Below are positions 1 to 6,265 of a stretch of 7,238 bases of DNA, one piece after another. This stretch comes from Cytophagales bacterium. GTDB taxonomy: Bacteria > Bacteroidota > Bacteroidia > Cytophagales > JAAEPT01. The stretch covers positions 1-7,238 of the forward strand of contig WTJX01000350.1 of assembly GCA_011524675.1 (NCBI GenBank), read 5' to 3'. The notes under the pieces were generated by a model that was not told the DNA's origin, did not search any database, and saw only the letters and a program-made list of their open reading frames with translations. Position numbers and translations under genes: made by a program. Position 1 is the first letter of the stretch. Every line of letters begins with the position of its first letter.

Positions 1-441
1 ACCAACCCATAAATCAATCATCAAAGGGTGTATGTGTGGGATTTTATACATACATGGTTAGCACTTACTTCTGCTAAGTACCCTCAAAAAATCAAAGACA
101 AAAGTATAAAACCTCTTATTGGACACAGTATCTTACCTGCTGTTTTTAAAGGTGTACCTTTTCATCAAGAGAAAGATAGAGAAGTACTTTTTTTCTATAA
201 AGGAACAAAGGCTACCGCTTACATCAAAGGGAAATGGAAGATAGTAAGTAAGTTCAATGGCTTTTCAAAGACAACATGGGAGTTATACCAATTGGATGAT
301 GACCCCACTGAGATAAAAAATTTAGCTAAAACTCAAAGCGCAAAAGTAAAAGAGATGGAAAGTAGCCTAATGGCTTACGTAGAAAAACATGGAACCGTAA
401 AGGATTTTGAAGGCTATTTGAGAATAAACAAGAAGAAATAA
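1..441 (+). pseudogene. C-terminal part of a sulfatase, interrupted near the window edge
   Basis: The reading frame ending with TAA at 439-441 encodes the C-terminal region of a type I sulfatase. It has the usual segment WDFIHTWLALTSAKYP, then a GHSILPAVFKG-like stretch, then the KGKWKIVS strand and the WELYQLDDDPTEIKNLA motif that closes many Bacteroidetes sulfatases. The catalytic N-terminal domain lies outside the window. The frame has a TAA at 10-12, only a few codons before recognisable homology (INHQRVYVWDF from 13). A start at the GTG of position 28 would give a 137-residue fragment without a catalytic domain, so I do not believe it is a real start. The gene is therefore either broken by a nonsense or frameshift change or affected by a sequence error. 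Only 12 bases upstream are visible, which limits certainty. It is a paralogue of the next gene, on the same strand. Confidence 0.55.
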
Positions 442-448
442 TTTTTTC

Positions 449-712
449 TAGAAGGAGAAGGCTTTGTAAAAGATGGTTTTACTCCTACTTTCTCATCTTA
501 GGGCGTTCCCTCTGGGTCGGGCTTCTCACAGGCACACGCGCAGACTGGCACTTCGTTAGAAACATACTAAGGTATGTTTCTTTTACACTCAGTCCTGCTA
601 TATCTTTTTTGCCTTTTAAGGGTCAAAAAAGGATGCCGCTTCTATCCCTTACGCGAACTTTTAAACCATGATTTTATAAGATGAAAAAGTAGGATTACAA
701 AGCTTTCTTCTA
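449..712. repeat. Inverted-repeat-bounded intergenic element
   Basis: The arms 449-500 and 677-712 are inverted repeats. The 36-base right arm aligns to the left arm with 34 identities; the left arm carries an extra 3 bases (GAG) and an extra 13-base piece. The outer block is TAGAAG..GCTTTGTAA at 449-469 against TTACAAAGC..CTTCTA at 695-712. The inner block is TCCTACTTTCTCATCTTA at 483-500 against 677-694, with one mismatch. The extra piece in the left arm makes its own small hairpin (GTAAAA 466-471, TTTTAC 477-482). The enclosed DNA is a GC-rich core with further hairpins. No open reading frame of note and no clear target-site duplication are visible. This accounts for most of the 390-bp gap between the two sulfatase genes. 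It could be a miniature mobile element or a structured RNA or DNA element. Confidence 0.65.
501..655. repeat. GC-rich core resembling a Bacteroidetes interspersed repeat
   Basis: The core opens with GGGCGTTCCC (501-510) followed by GGGTCGGGCTTC and closes with GCCGCTTCTATCCCTTACGC (635-654). The ends are imperfectly complementary (GCGT/ACGC, GGG/CCC, CGG/CCG). It contains two clear hairpins: AGAAACATAC 558-567 with GTATGTTTCT 572-581 (10 bp, 4-base loop), and CTTTTTTG 604-611 with CAAAAAAG 624-631, extended inward by CCT/AGG. Base composition is visibly richer in G and C than the surrounding DNA. From memory, sequences of the form GGGCGTT..GGGTCGGGCT..ATCCCTAACGC recur in many Bacteroidetes genomes. 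That recollection is unverified here and only one copy lies in this window. Confidence 0.5.
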
Positions 713-759
713 TTCAATCATAATAAGTTTAAATTATACGTTTTGAAGCATCCGTTTGA

Positions 760-777
760 GGTATAAGTAGTCTTATA
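760..777. promoter_or_regulatory. Palindrome upstream of the sulfatase gene
   Basis: GTATAAG (760-766) and CTTATAC (771-777) form a perfect 7-bp inverted repeat with a 4-base spacer, 54 bp before the sulfatase start codon. It lies outside the inverted-repeat element, so it may be an operator or a leader hairpin for the sulfatase. No regulator gene is visible, and an AT-rich palindrome of this size can arise by chance. Confidence 0.3.
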
Positions 778-831
778 CTAATATCAATCTTTAATCTTTG
801 TACCTAATCTTTAAATAAATTCAAATACAAA

Positions 832-2292
832 ATGAAAAAACACATAATCAAACATATTTTATTTCTCTCTTTTTTTCTTACTTCTTTCTTGTTTAGTTAT
901 GGAGAGGTTAATAAGAAAAAGTCAAGGAAAAAGCCTAATGTAGTATTGATTGTAGTTGACGATATGGGGTGGACAGATCTCACTACTTATGGTTCAGACT
1001 TTTATCAAACTCCAAACATTGATAAGCTCGCTCAAGATGGAATTAAATTTACAGATTCCTATGCTACATGTACTGTATGTTCCCCTACCAGAGCAAGTCT
1101 TATGACAGGAAAATACCCCGCTAGACTTCACTTGACCGACTGGATCACAGGGCATGAAAGGTTATACGGCAAAATGATGATACCAAAGTGGACACAATAC
1201 CTAGTGCCAGAAGAACATACCTTGGCAGAAACGTTCAAAGACAATGGATATCAAACTTACCATGTAGGTAAATGGCACCTAGGAGATGAAGAAACAGACT
1301 GGCCAGAGTATCATGGTTTTGATAAAAACATTGCTGGCTTCAAAGCTGGTTCTCCCAAAGCTCATAAAGGAGGTGGTTATTTTAGTCCATACAATAACCC
1401 ACGATTAAAAGACGGTCCAGAAAACGAGTATCTTACAGAACGACTTACCGATGAAGTAGAACAAATCATTGAAGAAAATAAGAAAACACCCTTTTTTATT
1501 AATTATTGGTTTTACAATGTACACGCGCCACTTCAAGCAAAACAAAACAAAATAGATAAATATACAGCACTAGTAGACCCAAGCAAAAGACATACAAACC
1601 CTACTTATGCGGCTATGGTAGAGCATGTAGACGAAGCTGTAGGCAGAGTACTAGAAACGTTAAAGAAGAATGGATTGGAAGAAAATACCTTAGTCATTTT
1701 GACAAGTGATAACGGTGGTCTTGTTAGCAATAAAATAACAAACAACTCTCCACTACGTTCAGGAAAAGGAGATATGTACGAAGGAGGCGTAAGAATACCA
1801 CTCATCATGAAATGGACAAATAAAATAAAAGCCAATACCATAAGCAATATTCCTTCTACATCGGCAGACCTCTACCCTACCATCATGGAACTCATTGGTC
1901 TAACGTTTTCTAAAGGTAAAAAGCAACAGTTTGATGGCATAAGCCTTTCTAAACATGTATTAGGAGGCAGTAAGCCTTCGCCAAGAAACATATATTGGCA
2001 TTACCCACATTACCACAGACAAGGTGCTGTTCCCTATAGCGCAGTAAGGTCAGGGGATTGGAAACTAATAAGGAATTATGAAAGTAATACTACTGAACTC
2101 TATAACTTAAAAGCAGATATTGGAGAAAAAAACAACCTTATCAACAAGCAAGCTACTATTGCAAATAAACTGATAGCAGATTTAGACAAATGGTTAAAAA
2201 ATGTTGATGCGCAATACCCAACAAAAAACGAAAAATTTGATCCCAAAAAAGAATTTAAATGGTCAATAAACAAAAATCCAATAGAGCGTTAA
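832..2292 (+). CDS. Secreted type I sulfatase (formylglycine-dependent)
   Basis: This 486-residue enzyme should hydrolyse sulfate esters, probably on a sulfated glycan outside the cytoplasm. Residues 1-24 form a signal peptide: basic start, hydrophobic core about 8-22, cleavage likely after SYG; no lipobox cysteine. The alkaline-phosphatase-like domain starts at PNVVLIVVDDMGW (35-47), whose D43 and D44 are expected metal ligands. C83 in CSPTR (83-87) is the Cys-type site converted to formylglycine, so the gene depends on a maturase encoded elsewhere. Other active-site motifs are GKWHLG (146-151), NVHAP (229-233), SDNGG (292-296) and SGKGDMYEGG (310-319). The C-terminal subdomain carries SAVRSGDWKLI and TELYNLKAD. 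Motif spacing resembles Bacteroidetes S1_16-like or N-acetylgalactosamine-sulfatase-like enzymes, but the substrate cannot be read from sequence. The start is an ATG after an A-rich leader, typical of Bacteroidetes. The gene follows a sulfatase fragment on the same strand. Confidence 0.93.
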   Translation: MKKHIIKHILFLSFFLTSFLFSYGEVNKKKSRKKPNVVLIVVDDMGWTDLTTYGSDFYQTPNIDKLAQDGIKFTDSYATCTVCSPTRASLMTGKYPARLHLTDWITGHERLYGKMMIPKWTQYLVPEEHTLAETFKDNGYQTYHVGKWHLGDEETDWPEYHGFDKNIAGFKAGSPKAHKGGGYFSPYNNPRLKDGPENEYLTERLTDEVEQIIEENKKTPFFINYWFYNVHAPLQAKQNKIDKYTALVDPSKRHTNPTYAAMVEHVDEAVGRVLETLKKNGLEENTLVILTSDNGGLVSNKITNNSPLRSGKGDMYEGGVRIPLIMKWTNKIKANTISNIPSTSADLYPTIMELIGLTFSKGKKQQFDGISLSKHVLGGSKPSPRNIYWHYPHYHRQGAVPYSAVRSGDWKLIRNYESNTTELYNLKADIGEKNNLINKQATIANKLIADLDKWLKNVDAQYPTKNEKFDPKKEFKWSINKNPIER

Positions 2293-2308
2293 TACAAACT
2301 AATCAACA

Positions 2309-2343
2309 AGAAAGCTATACAAAATAATTTTGTATAGCTTTCT
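2309..2343 (+). terminator. Perfect 16-bp stem after the sulfatase gene
   Basis: The sequence 2309-2324 is exactly complementary to 2328-2343, with a 3-base loop (TAA). It begins 16 bases after the sulfatase stop codon. There is no long T-run after the stem, but its own arms are A- and T-rich, so it could also work for transcription from the convergent PASTA gene on the other strand. Confidence 0.75.
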
Positions 2344-2356
2344 ATGTAACTGCTCG

Positions 2357-2498
2357 TTCGGTAAATTAGGTGTCGTGCTTTTGCTTTTCTTAATTTTTCA
2401 TTAAATCGCTTTTAGCGATTATTATTTCTCATGGATATTATATGACTTTTTTTATAAAAAGTCAAAAGCCTATTAGAACAAAGAATTAGTTCACCGAA
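2357..2498. repeat. Nested inverted repeats between convergent genes
   Basis: An outer pair, TTCGGTAAATTA (2357-2368) and TAGTTCACCGAA (2487-2498), is complementary at 10 of 12 positions. Inside it lie two perfect hairpins: AATCGCT/AGCGATT at 2404-2410 and 2414-2420 (3-base loop), and TGACTTTTT/AAAAAGTCA at 2443-2451 and 2456-2464 (4-base loop). No gene is seen in this stretch. The inner hairpins may help end transcription from the PASTA gene, whose stop lies at 2510-2512. Alternatively the whole unit may be a small repeat element. Confidence 0.4.
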
Positions 2499-2509
2499 TA
2501 CTTATCTTA

Positions 2510-3145
2510 CTATGATTTAGGTGGTATTTGTTGTGGAGCGACTAAGCTTGTATCTATAGCCGTATTTGTACTATCGGGCGCACCCATACCATTGCTTACA
2601 ATAAGTGTAGCTACAGTACCTTTGTAAAAAGTTGTTTCTTCCATTACCTTTTGATTGTCTATCATTAAGTTAATCACCAAGTCTTTATACTCTCCATCGA
2701 TATAAGTTGGGGTACCAACTTTTAACCCTAAATTTTCTAACGTTATTTTAGCAGAGGTAATGTCTTTAGAGATGATCTGTGCTAGATTTTCAGCAGTAAA
2801 AGTGATCTTTGGCGGTTCACTCGTATTTATTGTTACATAAATAGTTCTGTTTTCCTTTACTTCAAAGTTTGCTACTGGGTTTTGAGAAATTATAGTATTA
2901 GGTTCATCTTTCTCTGAGTATGCAGAGTCTAATATTTCATAGCGCAATGCAAGTCCTTCTGTGATTTCTTTTACTTCATTTTCATTCATACCCTTCAAGT
3001 CTGGTACTATGATGACGTGACCATGATCTGTAAACCATGGTAAAAAACCATAAAAGAAAAACAGTATTATAAGAATGCTACTACTTATCATTAACATAAG
3101 GTGTATCCAAACTTTCTTCCAATTAGTCCCTATCTTTATTTTCAT
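2510..3145 (-). CDS. Membrane-anchored PASTA-domain protein
   Basis: A 211-residue protein with a short basic cytoplasmic start, one membrane helix at about 13-34, and the rest predicted to face the periplasm. The first PASTA domain runs about 44-110: VPDLKGMNENEV, then ISQNPVANFEVKENRTIYVTIN, the usual Q-x-P and final strand pattern. A more divergent second PASTA-like repeat covers about 114-186 (AKITLENLGLKVGTPTYIDGEYKDLV and later TVATLIVSNG). The tail is rich in S, T, P and Q and is probably disordered. PASTA domains occur in penicillin-binding proteins and Stk1/PknB kinases, where they are linked to peptidoglycan or its fragments. No kinase or transpeptidase domain is present, so the role here is unknown and may be sensing or scaffolding. 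The gene sits 115 bp downstream of the double Ddl gene on the same strand. I see no consensus promoter in that gap, so co-transcription is likely. Start: ATG at 3145, in front of the membrane helix. Confidence 0.88.
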   Translation of the reverse strand: MKIKIGTNWKKVWIHLMLMISSSILIILFFFYGFLPWFTDHGHVIIVPDLKGMNENEVKEITEGLALRYEILDSAYSEKDEPNTIISQNPVANFEVKENRTIYVTINTSEPPKITFTAENLAQIISKDITSAKITLENLGLKVGTPTYIDGEYKDLVINLMIDNQKVMEETTFYKGTVATLIVSNGMGAPDSTNTAIDTSLVAPQQIPPKS

Positions 3146-3155
3146 GTGTTTAAAA

Positions 3156-3186
3156 TGTGTTCAAGTGTTCTTGTGTTTAAGTGTTC
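3156..3186. repeat. Short tandem repeat just upstream of the PASTA start codon
   Basis: TGTGTTCAAGTGTTC (3156-3170) is repeated as TGTGTTTAAGTGTTC (3172-3186), a 16-bp period with one mismatch in 15. Partial copies flank it (TGTGTTTAA at 3145-3153). On the transcribed strand it reads as GAACACTTRAACACA in the leader of the PASTA gene. It may have arisen by slippage. Any role in expression is unproven. Confidence 0.5.
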
Positions 3187-3260
3187 AAGTTGAAAAAGCC
3201 TTGTACTATGAGCTTTGAGCTTTTTTAACCCTGCTCTTGCGAGCTAAACACCTTTAATCT

Positions 3261-5948
3261 TTAACCTTTACTACTTTCTACTCTTTCTTTGCCATAGGTC
3301 ATGATAGCATCAATGAAGTCGTAAGGTTTATATCCATTGATGGCGGTCTGATGAAATATACAAGTAGCAGGTGTCATACCAGGTAAAGAGTTTATTTCAA
3401 TGATATATACTTCTACTTCTTCATTATCATATATTTTTACAAAAGCATCAATTCTAGCATAGCCTTCTATGCCTGCTATTTGAGCTGTTTTTAGCAGCAC
3501 TTCTTTTACTTTTTTGGAAATACGTTCTTGGCTTATCGGGGCTTTGGCAAAGCGTGAAGGGGTAATGTTTTGACCTTCACCAGCCAAGAATTTTTCTTCA
3601 AGCGACAATACTTCTCCCGAAGCTAAAGCCTCAGAAGGCTCAAAGATTTCATAGGCTGTTTTGTTATCTACCAAGCGAGTGAGTAAGCCACCTGTGATTT
3701 CTAAAAAGTGAAGAGCATTTCCTTTTTGTATCAAATCTTCTATAAGAAACTGTTCTTTTTGCGGAAAAGGTTCATTGGAAGACAGATGTAATGTATTGAC
3801 ATGTTTGGTAATAAATTTCTCTTCTTCTCTGAACATCATATCACCAAAGGCGATCAGTTCGTTCCTGTTTTTGATTTTTTTGACTGCAGAGCTACACCCA
3901 TCATCATGGGGTTTGGCTATCATAGGATAGTCAAACTGTTCTTCTATTTTGAGTATATACTTATTTTTATCATCTTCCCATTTGGCCTTATTTATTAAGG
4001 AGTGCTTTGCAACCAAAATGCCATGAGATTTGAGTAGTTCATTAGTCTCAAATTTATTGATTGTTAGCTGAGAGCTGTTCACATTACTACCATTGTATGG
4101 AACATTTCTTTTTTCTAGTTCTAGCTGTACAGCACCATCTTCACCTGGGCGACCATGGAGCGCAATGAATACACTGTCAAATTCTTTGGCTAAGGCATCA
4201 TAATCAATGGCAACCGCTTTGTTTAAAGATGATTGAGCATATTTCTCGGTAATGCTGTTTGCTTTTTCTTTGATATGTTTGATGACTTCATGCTCAGTAC
4301 TTTGAGCCATTATTTTTTCTTTTATGTCATCTGCATTATCTTTTAGCAGGATGTTTATTGGTATTTTATATAACTCATGCTGCCCCTCTTTTCCTGTTAA
4401 AAAAATAGGTGTAGGCTCATATTTGGTAGAAGAGCTTAACTTTTCATAAATGTTACGTCCACTCTCTACGGAGATGTGTCGTTCAGTAGAATAGCCTCCC
4501 AGTAAGACCGCTATTTTAGTTTTTTGCTTTGCTTCATTTTGCAACGAAATAATTTGCTCGTCTAATCTTTGTAAAAGATGTTTTAGTGATAGCGTTTTTT
4601 TGCCTGTTTTTATTCTTTCTTGCAGCGATGTGCGTATGATGTATGTCAAAAACTCAGAAGGATTTAAGCCTATCTCTGCTGCTTGATGAAAGAAAAAAGA
4701 GGAGGGAAGCATGCCCGAGGTAGTATTAGGATCGTTTAAATAGATTTCATTATTAGATGTAATGAAACCATCTATTCGAGCATAAACGCCAAAGTTTAGC
4801 GTGGCGCATAAAGACTCGCTTTTTTGGCATATCTCCAAAATTTGTTCTTTGGGTAAGTCTATAGGCGTTACTTTTCTGCTCATACCTGGTAGGTACTTGG
4901 ACTTGTAGTCAAATAGTTGTTCTTTTTTGACGATCTCGGTAGGAGGGAGGGCTATTAGCTGTTCTTTTTCATTTTTAATGACAATACATGAAAACTCTTT
5001 TCCCTCTATATATTCTTCTAGGATAATGTTTTCTTCATTATCTATACTTTCCAAGCTTACAGTCTCAGCACTAGTAAGTCTTTGTTCTAGAAAGTCGTAT
5101 AATTCATCTGGATGATAGATTGTGATTTCATTATCAGCAATCACTGGCATACCTACGCCAGTCCTAAGGTCGGTGAGTGTATAGATAAACAGTTGTTTTT
5201 CATCCTCTGTTGCATTGTTCCACCAGCTAGCGTCAATTTTTTCTCTAAAAAAGCTTTTTTCGACAGCCCTTTCAAAGGCTGTAAAATCATCTTCTTTTAA
5301 TATACTTACCCCCAAAGAAGAACCTTGGTGTGGAGATTTGATGACAAAAGGAAAGCCTAGTTCTTCTTTACTTTGCTTAAACACACTTTCTTTCATATGT
5401 GGTTTGAGCCAGTCCCAAGACTTTTTGTTTAAAAACTCAGTTTTTGGACGCTTGAAACCTGTCTTTTGCATCAATTGATGCTGTATTTTTTTGTCAATAC
5501 CTATAGCAGAAGGTAATATACCAGAGCCTGAGTATGGAACACCATACCACTCTAGTATGCCTTGTATATTACCATCTTCTCCATAAGGACCGTGCAACGC
5601 TAGGAAAGCAAAATCTATCGTATTAGCAAATTCGCTAGGTGTTATAGGTGTGCCCACCTCTTTGATAAGTGCGCTCATTTCTTCTTCCGACAGTCCTTTG
5701 AGCGACTCTACATAAATTTGAAACCCACGAGCAGAGTTAGGAATATAATTTACTGGAGGGTGAAAATCTCGTATTGTTCCTTTGTAAATGTTTTCCCAAT
5801 GGAGCAGGATAAAATTTCCTAAGCCATCTACAAAGATAGGGATAGCCTCAAATATATCTTTATTCAAGTTATCATATACGGTACGACCGCCAGCAAAAGA
5901 GATTTCTCTTTCTCTAGACTGACCACCAAAAAATATTCCTATTCGCAT
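3261..5948 (-). CDS. ddl: Tandem double D-alanine--D-alanine ligase (ATP-grasp) fusion
   Basis: This 895-residue protein holds two Ddl units; one Ddl is usually about 300-370 residues. Ddl joins two D-Ala using ATP in the cytoplasm for peptidoglycan precursors. Unit 1 (about 1-445): GGQSREREIS with E13, LHGPYGEDG 118-126, PYSGSG 138-143, IKSPHQGSSLGVS about 203-215, ILEEYIEGKEF 309-319, DYKSKYLPG 347-355 (omega loop, Y352), ARID 390-393, and NDPNTTSGM 405-413, with D406 where Glu is usual. It has an insertion of roughly 70 residues at 235-305. After a helical linker (about 446-476), unit 2 has GGYSTERHIS 484-493, LHGRPGEDG 597-605, PYNGSN 617-622, AKPHDDGCSS 678-687, EEKFLAG 784-790 (F787 at the omega-loop Tyr), ARID 831-834 and EINSLPGM 851-858. 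I chose ATG 5948 because the protein then starts at MRIGIFFGG; the longer frame needs a TTG at 5966. The start lies 25 bp after the NifU-like gene, suggesting one operon. Which half is active is unknown. Confidence 0.9.
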   Translation of the reverse strand: MRIGIFFGGQSREREISFAGGRTVYDNLNKDIFEAIPIFVDGLGNFILLHWENIYKGTIRDFHPPVNYIPNSARGFQIYVESLKGLSEEEMSALIKEVGTPITPSEFANTIDFAFLALHGPYGEDGNIQGILEWYGVPYSGSGILPSAIGIDKKIQHQLMQKTGFKRPKTEFLNKKSWDWLKPHMKESVFKQSKEELGFPFVIKSPHQGSSLGVSILKEDDFTAFERAVEKSFFREKIDASWWNNATEDEKQLFIYTLTDLRTGVGMPVIADNEITIYHPDELYDFLEQRLTSAETVSLESIDNEENIILEEYIEGKEFSCIVIKNEKEQLIALPPTEIVKKEQLFDYKSKYLPGMSRKVTPIDLPKEQILEICQKSESLCATLNFGVYARIDGFITSNNEIYLNDPNTTSGMLPSSFFFHQAAEIGLNPSEFLTYIIRTSLQERIKTGKKTLSLKHLLQRLDEQIISLQNEAKQKTKIAVLLGGYSTERHISVESGRNIYEKLSSSTKYEPTPIFLTGKEGQHELYKIPINILLKDNADDIKEKIMAQSTEHEVIKHIKEKANSITEKYAQSSLNKAVAIDYDALAKEFDSVFIALHGRPGEDGAVQLELEKRNVPYNGSNVNSSQLTINKFETNELLKSHGILVAKHSLINKAKWEDDKNKYILKIEEQFDYPMIAKPHDDGCSSAVKKIKNRNELIAFGDMMFREEEKFITKHVNTLHLSSNEPFPQKEQFLIEDLIQKGNALHFLEITGGLLTRLVDNKTAYEIFEPSEALASGEVLSLEEKFLAGEGQNITPSRFAKAPISQERISKKVKEVLLKTAQIAGIEGYARIDAFVKIYDNEEVEVYIIEINSLPGMTPATCIFHQTAINGYKPYDFIDAIMTYGKERVESSKG

Positions 5949-5973
5949 GAATTGAAAAGAGTTCAAAAGGTAG

Positions 5974-6213
5974 TTAAATATTTACAGCTTCTACAGAAGT
6001 GATTTCAGGTACGGCTTTTTTTACAGCTTCTTCTATTCCAGCTTTGAGGGTCATAGAAGACATAGCACAATCGCTACAAGCACCTAACATTTTTAGTTTT
6101 AGAACGCCTTGTTCAGATACTTCTAATACTTCCACATCACCACCGTCAGCCTCTAGGTAAGGTCTAACAGAGGTTAGTGCCTCTTCAATTCTTTTTAATA
6201 ATTCGTCTTGCAT
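5974..6213 (-). CDS. NifU C-terminal-domain iron-sulfur protein
   Basis: A 79-residue protein consisting of just the NifU C-terminal (Nfu-type) domain. It begins MQDELLKRIEEALTSVRPYL, continues with the ADGGDVEVLEV segment and ends with the GACSDCAMSSMTL motif, in which C46 and C49 are the pair that binds an Fe-S cluster between two subunits. Proteins of this family act as cytoplasmic Fe-S scaffolds or carriers. The start at ATG 6213 is preferred. The longer frame to 6246 would begin at a TTG, add a hydrophobic stretch unlike the family, and overlap the proposed promoter. The gene has its own promoter-like sequence just upstream and is followed after 25 bp by the double Ddl. Nothing in the sequence says Ddl needs an Fe-S cluster, so the pairing is probably transcriptional only. 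Confidence 0.92.
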   Translation of the reverse strand: MQDELLKRIEEALTSVRPYLEADGGDVEVLEVSEQGVLKLKMLGACSDCAMSSMTLKAGIEEAVKKAVPEITSVEAVNI

Positions 6214-6234
6214 ATGGCTTGTTATTAATAGTAG

Positions 6235-6265
6235 CAAAACTAACAAAGTATTCGTTCATTCACAA
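6235..6265 (-). promoter_or_regulatory. Bacteroidetes-type promoter for the NifU-Ddl-PASTA operon
   Basis: On the minus strand TTG (6265-6263) is followed after 20 bases by TAGTTTTG (6242-6235), an exact match to the Bacteroidetes -7 consensus TAnnTTTG with a fitting distance to the -33 TTG. Transcription would start a few bases further on, leaving a leader of roughly 15-20 bases before the ATG at 6213. No Shine-Dalgarno sequence is seen, which is normal in this phylum. Confidence 0.55.

Noticed and set aside
501..655. Integron attC site or CRISPR unit
   Set aside because: The ends do not match attC core sites in the required order, there is no integrase nearby, and there is no regular repeat-spacer pattern.
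792..800. TAATCTTTG as a -7 promoter element for the sulfatase
   Set aside because: The gap between TA and TTTG is three bases instead of two, and no TTG lies at the right distance upstream.
1605..1847. Minus-strand open frame inside the sulfatase gene
   Set aside because: It lies wholly inside a well-supported coding gene on the other strand and shows no recognisable domain.
1..2343. Complete polysaccharide utilisation locus
   Set aside because: Only sulfatases are visible; no SusC/SusD pair, glycoside hydrolase or sensor lies in the window.
3193..3225. AAAAAGC/GCTTTTT stem between ddl and the PASTA gene as an internal terminator
   Set aside because: Only 7 bp with a 19-base loop; too weak to claim, and the two genes probably share a transcript.
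3801..5478. Several plus-strand open frames opposite the Ddl gene
   Set aside because: They are antisense shadows of a well-supported gene, with Cys-, Phe- and Ser-rich composition and no domain.
5949..5966. Six-residue N-terminal extension of the double Ddl starting at a TTG
   Set aside because: The ATG at 5948 gives MRIGIFFGG, matching the family start; the TTG extension adds nothing recognisable.
6214..6246. Hydrophobic N-terminal extension of the NifU-like protein starting at a TTG
   Set aside because: The extension is unlike the family, begins at a TTG and overlaps a good promoter match; ATG 6213 fits better.
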